Shown one piece after another: positions 1 to 4,839 of a DNA stretch of 8,450 nt. The notes beneath the pieces are model-generated. The model ran no database searches and was not told the DNA's origin. It worked only from the letters and a program-made list of their open reading frames with translations. Position numbers and translations under genes: made by a program. The stretch covers positions 1 to 8,450 of the forward strand of contig JAAZBW010000446.1 of assembly GCA_012513625.1 (NCBI GenBank). The letters run 5' to 3'. Source of the stretch: Actinomycetales bacterium (lineage in GTDB: Bacteria > Actinomycetota > Actinomycetes > Actinomycetales > Actinomycetaceae). Numbering within the stretch: the stretch's first letter is position 1; each line of letters begins with the position of its first letter.

Positions 1-2133
1 GAGGCCGTAGCTCATGGCCTTCACCTTGTTACGCATGGCACTCGTGACCTCGGACGGCGTCACCCCGAACACCTGGGAGCCCACGAAGCGGTGGAGGTCC
101 TCGCCCCCCCGGAACGCCTCGATCAGCCCCTCGTCACCCGAAAGGTGCGCCATCACACGCATCTCGATCTGGGAGTAGTCCGCGGTCAGCAGGCACTCGT
201 GGCCCTCGGAGACCACGAACGCCTCGCGGATGCGCAGGCCCTCCTCCGTGCGGGCGGGAATGTTCTGGAGGTTCGGGTCGAACGAGGAGAGCCGTCCAGT
301 GGCAGCGATCGTCTGCTGGAACGTGGTGTGGATCCGCCCGTCGTCCCGGATGGACTTGCGTAGCGTGTCCACGATCTGGCGTAGCTTGATCTGCTCGCGG
401 TGCACGAGGAGGTGCTGGAGGAAGGGGTGCCCGGTCTGGGCAAACAGCTCGGAGAGCGCCTCGGCGTCCGTGGTGTAACCCGTCTTGGTCTTCCGGGTGC
501 GCGGCATCTTCAGCTCCTCGAACAGCACCTCCTGGAGCTGCTTCGGGCTGGACAGGTTGAGTTCGCGGCCCGCCTCCCGGTAGGCCTCGGCTGCCGCAGC
601 GTTCACGTGGGCGTCAAACTCGGCCTCCAGTCGCTCAAGCAAATCGTCGTCCATGGCGACGCCGATGGCCTCCATCCGCTGCAGGCTCACCTGGACGGGC
701 AGCTCGAGATCGGTGAGGAGGGCGGAGGCGCCGCGCTTCTCCAGTTCCTGCTCGAGAAGCTCGGTCAGGTCGTCAATCGCGACGGCGCGCTCCCGCGCCT
801 CCGCCTGCAGGTCCGTGAGGCCGAGGTCCAGTTCGCCCTGGCCGGAGGGGTCGCCGGACTCCACCTCCCGTCCCAGCAGGCGGGCGAGCATCTCGGGTAG
901 CGCGTAGGTGCGTTGGCCCGGAAAGCAGAGGTAGGAGGCGAGCTCCGTATCGAATGTGACGCCCTCGAGCTCGAGGCCTGCCGCACGGAGCTGGTGCCAC
1001 GCCGCCTTGGCGCCGTGCAGGGACTTCGGGGCGTCCGAGGCCAGCCACGCGGCCGCCTCCGGCTCCGGGGCCACCTCGAGGTCCGCGGACCCCGTCGTCG
1101 CCCTGTCCGCAGCGGCGATCAACGTGGCCACGCCTGCCGCGTCCGCCGCCACATCCACGGCGATCCGACCGTTCTGGCCGGCGAGCCACTCCCCCAGGTG
1201 GGGGATCACCCGGCGTTCCTCCGCCTGCGCCACCGCCGTTGCCTCTCCGTCTACGGGGATGAGGGCGAGGAGCCGGTCCCGCAGGGTGTTGAACTCGAGC
1301 GTGTCGCACAGCTGGCGCACGGCCTCCCGGGACCCGCCCTCGATGGTGAGATCGGCCGGGGTCACCGGGAGCTCCATGTCTGTGAGCAGATGGTTCAGGC
1401 GCCGGTTGCGCAGCACGTCCGGGATGTGGGCGCGCAGTGACTCGCCCTTCTTACCGCCGATCTCGTCCGCTCGTGCGATCACGTTCTCGAGGCCGTCGAA
1501 CTGGTTGATCCACCTGGAGGCAAAGCCGGGGCCGACGCCCGGTACCCCGGGCAGGTTGTCCGCCGTCTCCCCCGTGAGCGCCGCGAGCTCCGGGTAGCGG
1601 TGGGGCGGCACGCCGTACTTCTCCTCGACTGCCGCGGGGGTCATCCGGTTCAGCACGGTGACACCCTGCACCGGGTAGAGGACCGTCACCTGGTCACCGA
1701 CCAGCTGGAAGGTGTCCCGGTCCCCCGAGACCACGAGCACTTCCATCCCCTCACCCGCGCCCTGCGTGGAGAGGGTGGCGAGGATGTCATCCGCTTCGTA
1801 GTTCTCGCGCGAGACCTCGGTGATACCGAGCGCCTTGAGCATCTCCCGGATGAGTGGCACCTGACCCTTGAACGGCACGGGGGTCTCGTCGCGGCCGGCC
1901 TTGTACTCGGCGTACTCCGTGGTGCGGAAGGTGGTGGAGCCCTCGTCGAACGCGACTGCCACGTGCGTGGGCCGCTCGTTCTCGAGCACCCGCAGCAGCA
2001 TGGACAGGAAGCCGTGGATGGCGTTCGTGGACTGGCCGGTGGCGGTGGTGAAATTTTCCACCGGCAGGGCGAAGAACGCCCGGAAGGCCATCGAGTGTCC
2101 GTCGATCAGGAGGAGTCGCGCGTCAGTGGTCAC
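1..2133 (-). CDS. polA: DNA polymerase I, 3' end cut by window edge
   Basis: Family A DNA polymerase for gap filling, Okazaki-fragment maturation and excision repair. The reading frame is open from the start to base 1; about 711 residues are present of a family length near 880-900. The N-terminal 5' nuclease domain shows LLLIDGHSMAFRAF (metal ligand D11), EADDIL (D115, D116), SGDRD (D138, D140) and DNLPGVPGVG (D192 and the helix-hairpin-helix). The middle domain resembles the 3'-5' exonuclease fold but lacks its catalytic acidic residues, so proofreading is probably absent. The polymerase domain begins with the TGRLSSFDPNLQNIP motif, then motif A (DYSQIEMR, D652), then RNKVKAMSYG (R701, K705, Y709), where the window ends. 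I chose GTG 2133: it puts six residues before the conserved LLLIDGH and has AGGG 8 nt upstream. GTG 2142 and ATG 2154 are in-frame alternatives; the latter would overlap the divergent thioesterase start. The product is certain; the start is not. Confidence 0.96.
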   Translation of the reverse strand, partial: MTTDARLLLIDGHSMAFRAFFALPVENFTTATGQSTNAIHGFLSMLLRVLENERPTHVAVAFDEGSTTFRTTEYAEYKAGRDETPVPFKGQVPLIREMLKALGITEVSRENYEADDILATLSTQGAGEGMEVLVVSGDRDTFQLVGDQVTVLYPVQGVTVLNRMTPAAVEEKYGVPPHRYPELAALTGETADNLPGVPGVGPGFASRWINQFDGLENVIARADEIGGKKGESLRAHIPDVLRNRRLNHLLTDMELPVTPADLTIEGGSREAVRQLCDTLEFNTLRDRLLALIPVDGEATAVAQAEERRVIPHLGEWLAGQNGRIAVDVAADAAGVATLIAAADRATTGSADLEVAPEPEAAAWLASDAPKSLHGAKAAWHQLRAAGLELEGVTFDTELASYLCFPGQRTYALPEMLARLLGREVESGDPSGQGELDLGLTDLQAEARERAVAIDDLTELLEQELEKRGASALLTDLELPVQVSLQRMEAIGVAMDDDLLERLEAEFDAHVNAAAAEAYREAGRELNLSSPKQLQEVLFEELKMPRTRKTKTGYTTDAEALSELFAQTGHPFLQHLLVHREQIKLRQIVDTLRKSIRDDGRIHTTFQQTIAATGRLSSFDPNLQNIPARTEEGLRIREAFVVSEGHECLLTADYSQIEMRVMAHLSGDEGLIEAFRGGEDLHRFVGSQVFGVTPSEVTSAMRNKVKAMSYGL

Positions 2134-2140
2134 GAGTGAC
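2129..2140. repeat. inverted repeat at the polA/thioesterase junction
   Basis: GTCAC-GA-GTGAC is a 5-bp inverted repeat with a 2-bp centre. It covers the first codons of polA and lies 12 bp before the thioesterase ATG. With a one-base bulge the arms extend outward to GGT and ACC. Its position between divergent starts would suit a regulator-binding site. It could also be chance, since the arms are short and part of it is coding. Confidence 0.3.
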
Positions 2141-2146
2141 ACCCTA
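2141..2146 (-). promoter_or_regulatory. candidate polA -10 box (TAGGGT)
   Basis: TAGGGT fits the actinobacterial TANNNT -10 pattern and lies 7 nt before the GTG at 2133. That spacing would start transcription at or next to the start codon, giving a leaderless or nearly leaderless polA mRNA. No convincing -35 hexamer is visible at 16-18 bp. The AGGG inside the same box could instead act as a weak ribosome binding site on a longer transcript. Confidence 0.35.
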
Positions 2147-2152
2147 GATCCC

Positions 2153-2593
2153 ATGACCCACACAAACGAGCGGGACCATGCCGCACAGGCCACCGCCCGG
2201 CAGGGGGCCCTCGGAGAGCGGATGGGGATCGAGTTCCTCGAGCTGCTCCCTGGTTTCGCGCGGGCCCGCATGCCGGTGGAGGGCAATACCCAGCCGGTGG
2301 GCCTCCTCCACGGGGGCGCCTCCGTGGTGCTCGCCGAGACACTCGGCTCCTTCGCAGCGAGCCTCGATGCCCACCCTCTCGTGGCCGTCGGCACCGAAGT
2401 ATCGGCCACCCACCACCGCGCCGTGCGTGCGGGTTACGTGACGGCCACCTGCACTCCGCTCCACGTGGGCAGATCGATGGCCACGTACCACATCGAAATC
2501 GTCGACGACGGCGGTGCGCGCACCTGCACGGCCCGCCTCACCTGTGCGCTGCGTCCGGCGCCTGCCGGAGCAGCCGGCCTGTTCGCGGACTAG
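2153..2593 (+). CDS. hotdog-fold PaaI/YdiI-type acyl-CoA thioesterase
   Basis: A 146-residue single-domain hotdog thioesterase that should hydrolyse an acyl- or aroyl-CoA in the cytoplasm. The core motif EGNTQPVGLLHGGASVVLAE gives Q47, H53 and E62. Their spacing matches the catalytic Gln, His and Glu of the YdiI/4-hydroxybenzoyl-CoA thioesterase group (AR type). ATHHRAV (residues 85-91), GRSMATYHIEI (106-116) and CTARLTC (125-131) are further family blocks. The length is typical. No Shine-Dalgarno sequence precedes the ATG, so translation may be leaderless or the start may lie slightly downstream; the upstream extension of the same frame only reads antisense through polA. It is the only plus-strand gene here, divergent from polA and convergent with pdtaR, with which it shares a CTAG at the stop. 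The substrate cannot be read from the sequence; DHNA-CoA (menaquinone pathway) or phenylacetyl-CoA-type compounds are candidates. Confidence 0.9.
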   Translation: MTHTNERDHAAQATARQGALGERMGIEFLELLPGFARARMPVEGNTQPVGLLHGGASVVLAETLGSFAASLDAHPLVAVGTEVSATHHRAVRAGYVTATCTPLHVGRSMATYHIEIVDDGGARTCTARLTCALRPAPAGAAGLFAD

Positions 2594-2599
2594 TCCGCG
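2584..2599. terminator. 16-bp perfect palindrome holding two convergent stop codons
   Basis: CGCGGACTAGTCCGCG equals its own reverse complement. The central CTAG contains TAG on both strands, ending the thioesterase (plus) and pdtaR (minus); both proteins therefore end Ala-Asp. In RNA from either strand it would fold as a 6-bp GC-rich stem with a CUAG loop. No U tract follows in either direction, so a classical intrinsic terminator is not shown. A U-less hairpin terminator or a bidirectional transcription block is an inference from position and symmetry. Confidence 0.5.
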
Positions 2600-3192
2600 G
2601 TGCTCACCTGCTCGACGACGGCGTCCGCCACCTCGCGCATGGTGAGGCGCCGGTCCATGGAGGTCTTCTGGATCCACCGGAACGCCTCCGGTTCGGAGAG
2701 GCCCATCCTGGACTGCAGGAGACCCTTGGCGCGGTCCACCCTCTTGCGGGTCTCGAAGCGCTCGGCCATGTCCGTGATCTCGCTCTCGAGCGAGACGATC
2801 TCATTGAAGCGGGAGATGGCGATCTCGAGCGCCGGCAGCAGGTCGGAGGGAGTGAACGGCTTGACCACATAGGCCATGGCGCCAGCCTCACTCGCGCGCT
2901 CTACGAGCTCGCGCTGGGAGTACGCGGTCAGCATGACCACGGCGCAGGCACGCTCCTCCATGATCTTCTCTGCCGCGGTGATGCCGTCCATCTCGGGCAT
3001 CTTCACGTCCATGACCACCACGTCCGGCCCGAGCTCCTCCACGAGGCGCACCGCCGTCTCGCCGTCGCCCGCCTCACCGACCACCTCGTAGCCGGCCTCC
3101 GTCAGGGACTCGACGATATCGAGCCGGATCAGCGGCTCGTCCTCCGCCACCACCACGCGTCGCTTGGTGACCTCGGATTCCTTGGCAGCCAT
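2590..3192 (-). CDS. pdtaR: ANTAR-domain response regulator, PdtaR type
   Basis: A 200-residue cytoplasmic two-component response regulator acting on RNA rather than DNA. Residues 12-127 form a receiver domain: E17/D18 acidic pocket, D62 phospho-acceptor in VVVMDVKMPEMDG, T89 in MLTAYS and K111 in VVKPF. A linking helix (about 128-150) leads to a C-terminal ANTAR domain (about 150-196) with RAKGLLQSRMGLSEPEAFRWIQ and RRLTMREVADAV. Layout and motifs match Mycobacterium tuberculosis Rv1626 (PdtaR), whose phosphodonor is the histidine kinase PdtaS and whose ANTAR domain binds RNA hairpins to control termination. No kinase gene is in the window; pdtaS is usually unlinked. ATG 3192 is the start because the receiver begins right after it and AGGGAAGGGA lies just upstream. 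The frame stays open further upstream only because it reads through the tRNA gene. There is no obvious promoter of its own; it is probably co-transcribed with tRNA-Leu. Confidence 0.95.
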   Translation of the reverse strand: MAAKESEVTKRRVVVAEDEPLIRLDIVESLTEAGYEVVGEAGDGETAVRLVEELGPDVVVMDVKMPEMDGITAAEKIMEERACAVVMLTAYSQRELVERASEAGAMAYVVKPFTPSDLLPALEIAISRFNEIVSLESEITDMAERFETRKRVDRAKGLLQSRMGLSEPEAFRWIQKTSMDRRLTMREVADAVVEQVSTAD

Positions 3193-3215
3193 GGGCTCCG
3201 TCCCTTCCCTGTCAG
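3193..3215 (-). promoter_or_regulatory. short leader and ribosome binding site of pdtaR
   Basis: Only 23 nt separate the 3' end of tRNA-Leu from the pdtaR ATG. The stretch is purine-rich, with AAGGGA about 8 nt and GGAG 3 nt before the ATG. No TANNNT box is seen in it. If the tRNA is excised from a common transcript, this is all that remains as the pdtaR 5' untranslated region. Confidence 0.5.
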
Positions 3216-3297
3216 TGCTCCTGGCGGGACTCGAACCCGCACACCTCTCGGCGCCGCATTTTGAGTGCGGTGTGTCTGCCAATTCCACCACAGGAGC
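3216..3297 (-). tRNA. tRNA-Leu (anticodon CAA)
   Basis: The 82-nt gene folds as a class II tRNA: acceptor GCTCCTG/CAGGAGC with discriminator A, D arm containing GTGGAATTGGCAGACAC, anticodon stem CCGCA/TGCGG with loop CTCAAAA, a long variable arm (CGCC-GAGA-GGTG) and T arm GCGGG-TTCGAGT-CCCGC. The anticodon CAA is read at 3263-3261 and decodes UUG. The long variable arm and the A discriminator are leucine identity features. CCA is not encoded (the next bases are CTGAC), so the 3' end needs endonucleolytic trimming and CCA addition. It lies between pyk and pdtaR on the same strand. Confidence 0.97.
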
Positions 3298-3307
3298 GGC
3301 GGCGACA

Positions 3308-3313
3308 AGCCTA
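3308..3313 (-). promoter_or_regulatory. candidate -10 box for tRNA-Leu (and pdtaR)
   Basis: TAGGCT fits TANNNT and would start transcription roughly 3-5 nt before the mature tRNA 5' end at 3297, the short leader expected for a tRNA gene. No good -35 match is visible 16-18 bp upstream, so strength is uncertain. It directly follows the right arm of a perfect hairpin at 3314-3329. Confidence 0.42.
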
Positions 3314-3329
3314 CAACCGGGCGCGGTTG
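3314..3329 (-). terminator. hairpin between pyk and tRNA-Leu
   Basis: CAACCG-CGCC-CGGTTG on the minus strand is a perfect 6-bp stem with a 4-nt loop, 28 bp downstream of the pyk stop. It sits where a pyk terminator would be expected. The downstream bases TAGGCTTG are not a U tract, so it may be a U-less terminator. Because it touches the tRNA -10 box it could alternatively be an operator. Confidence 0.4.
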
Positions 3330-3357
3330 CAGCTCTTGCCACGCACGTGTGGGACTT

Positions 3358-4788
3358 CTAACGGCGCCGGTTACGGGCGGTCTCACCCATCTTGTGGATG
3401 CGAATCGAGTTGGTGGTGCCCACAACGCCCGGAGGCATACCCGCCACGATCACCACGCGTTCGCCATCGCTCGCGAGATTGTTCTCCCGCAGCCGGTACT
3501 CCACCTGGTCAACCATGTCGTCCGTGTGGGTCACCTCGGGCGCGAGGTAGGTCTGCACGCCCCACGAGAGGGCGAGGTTGCGGCGCGTGGACTCGAGCGG
3601 AGTGAATGCGAGGAGTGGGATGGGCGAGCGGAGGCGGGACATCCGCCGTGCCGTGTCTCCCGAGGTGGTGAATGTGACGAGGTATTTCACCTCGAGGGTC
3701 TCGGCGATCTCGGCCGCCGCCTTCGTGATCACGCCACCGCGGGTGTGGGGCGAGCTGATCATCGGGGCGATCCGCTCGCCGCCCTCCTCCTCGGTGGTAT
3801 CAATGATGCGGTCCATGGTCTCCACGGCCTCCAGCGGCCACGCCCCCACCGAGGTCTCCCCGGAGAGCATCACGGCATCGGCACCGTCGAGGATCGCGTT
3901 CGCACAGTCGGATGCCTCCGCGCGCGTGGGCCGCGGGTTCGTGATCATGGACTCCAGCACCTGGGTTGCCACGATGACCGGCTTCGCGTAGCGGCGGGAG
4001 AGGTCGATCGCGCGCTTCTGTACGAGCGGCACCTGCTCGAGGGGCAGTTCCACACCGAGGTCACCGCGGGCCACCATGATGCCGTCGAACGAATTGATGA
4101 TTTGGGCGAGGTTCTCCACCGCCTGTGGCTTCTCGATCTTGGCGATCACCGGGAGGAAGCGACCCTCCTCGGCCATGATTGCGTGCACATCGTTCACGTC
4201 GTCCGCGTTGCGGACGAACGAGAGCGCAATCGAGTCTGCGCCGAGCCGGAGCGCCCACCGGAGGTCCACCTTGTCCTTGTCCGAGAGTGCGGGAACTGAG
4301 ACGGCCACACCCGGCAGGTTGATGCCCTTGTTGTTGGAGATGGGGCCCGGCACCTCCACCTGGGTGATGACCCGCGGGCCGTCCACCTCGACCACCCGGA
4401 GACCCACCTTGCCATCGTCGATGAGGAGCGGATCGCCCGGTTTGCAGTCGCCCGGGAGACCCTTGAACGTGGTGGAGGCGATCTCCTGCGTGCCCTCCAC
4501 GTCCTCCGCGGTGATCGTGAAGAAGTCCCCCTCGTTGAGGACCACGGGGCCGTCCTTGAAGGTACCGAGCCGGATCTTGGGGCCCTGGAGGTCCACGAGG
4601 ATTGCGACCGCGCGGCCGGACTCGCGGGAGGCCGTGCGCACGTGGTGGTAGACGGCCTCGTGGCCCTCGTGCCTGCCATGGGACGCATTGATTCGGGCCA
4701 CGTCCATTCCCGCCGCCACCAGGGCGCGGATCTGTTCGAGGGATTCAGTGGCCGGACCGATCGTGCACACGATCTTCGCTCTACGCAT
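3358..4788 (-). CDS. pyk: pyruvate kinase
   Basis: Converts phosphoenolpyruvate and ADP to pyruvate and ATP, the last step of glycolysis, in the cytoplasm. The 476-residue protein is full length. It begins with the canonical MRRAKIVCTIGP (no vertebrate-type N-terminal extension), then ARINASHG (R32, N34, S36), D66 in the DLQGPKIRLG block, the B domain (about 71-170), AKIEKPQ (catalytic K217, metal ligand E219), MVARGDLGVE (D243), the VATQVLESM region (274-281), MLSGETSVGAWP (307-318) and a C-terminal allosteric-type domain (about 345-476). Residues L67, Q68, K71 and L74 match the pattern linked to K+-independent pyruvate kinases. The start is well fixed by the conserved N-terminus and by a -10 box 6 nt upstream, implying a leaderless message. 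It lies 41 bp after gltD and 60 bp before tRNA-Leu on the same strand. Confidence 0.98.
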   Translation of the reverse strand: MRRAKIVCTIGPATESLEQIRALVAAGMDVARINASHGRHEGHEAVYHHVRTASRESGRAVAILVDLQGPKIRLGTFKDGPVVLNEGDFFTITAEDVEGTQEIASTTFKGLPGDCKPGDPLLIDDGKVGLRVVEVDGPRVITQVEVPGPISNNKGINLPGVAVSVPALSDKDKVDLRWALRLGADSIALSFVRNADDVNDVHAIMAEEGRFLPVIAKIEKPQAVENLAQIINSFDGIMVARGDLGVELPLEQVPLVQKRAIDLSRRYAKPVIVATQVLESMITNPRPTRAEASDCANAILDGADAVMLSGETSVGAWPLEAVETMDRIIDTTEEEGGERIAPMISSPHTRGGVITKAAAEIAETLEVKYLVTFTTSGDTARRMSRLRSPIPLLAFTPLESTRRNLALSWGVQTYLAPEVTHTDDMVDQVEYRLRENNLASDGERVVIVAGMPPGVVGTTNSIRIHKMGETARNRRR

Positions 4789-4794
4789 GCGCCC

Positions 4795-4800
4795 ATACTA
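4795..4800 (-). promoter_or_regulatory. candidate leaderless pyk -10 box (TAGTAT)
   Basis: TAGTAT is a good TANNNT -10 hexamer. It ends 6 nt before the pyk ATG, the geometry expected when transcription begins at the A of the start codon. No Shine-Dalgarno sequence precedes the ATG (the bases between are GGGCGC), which agrees with leaderless translation. The -35 region is poor (around 4818-4824). Confidence 0.6.
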
Positions 4801-4806
4801 GGCAGG

Positions 4807-4821
4807 ATTCCGGGCCCGAAT
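4807..4821. repeat. imperfect palindrome upstream of the pyk -10 box
   Basis: ATTC-C-GGGCCC-GAAT is a palindrome with 7-base arms and one unpaired C. It would span roughly -19 to -33 relative to a pyk start site at 4788, that is the spacer and -35 zone. It could be a regulator-binding site for pyk. With no loop it is less likely to act as an RNA hairpin. Confidence 0.3.
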
Positions 4822-4824
4822 ATG

Positions 4825-4839
4825 CCGGCTCAGGGCCGG
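4825..4839 (-). terminator. small hairpin over the gltD stop codon
   Basis: CCGGC-CCTGA-GCCGG on the minus strand is a perfect 5-bp GC stem whose loop contains the gltD TGA stop. It could weaken read-through from gltBD into pyk. There is no following U tract and the stem is short, so the terminator call is tentative. Confidence 0.25.

Noticed and set aside
1868..2152. 95-residue upstream extension of the thioesterase frame
   Set aside because: It runs antisense through the conserved 5' nuclease domain of polA and matches no thioesterase sequence; the family N-terminus fits ATG 2153.
2134..2154. ATG 2154 (or GTG 2142) as the polA start
   Set aside because: Not excluded, but ATG 2154 would overlap the divergent thioesterase start and neither has an upstream ribosome binding site, whereas GTG 2133 has AGGG and a TANNNT box at suitable distances.
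3193..3342. N-terminal extension of the pdtaR frame up to 3342
   Set aside because: The extra 50 residues (including VVELADTPHSKCG) are the usual artefact of translating a tRNA gene; the receiver domain starts right after ATG 3192.
3265..4299. 344-codon plus-strand open frame opposite pyk and the tRNA
   Set aside because: It begins inside the tRNA gene on the wrong strand and shadows pyk codons; the composition is typical of reverse-frame translation.
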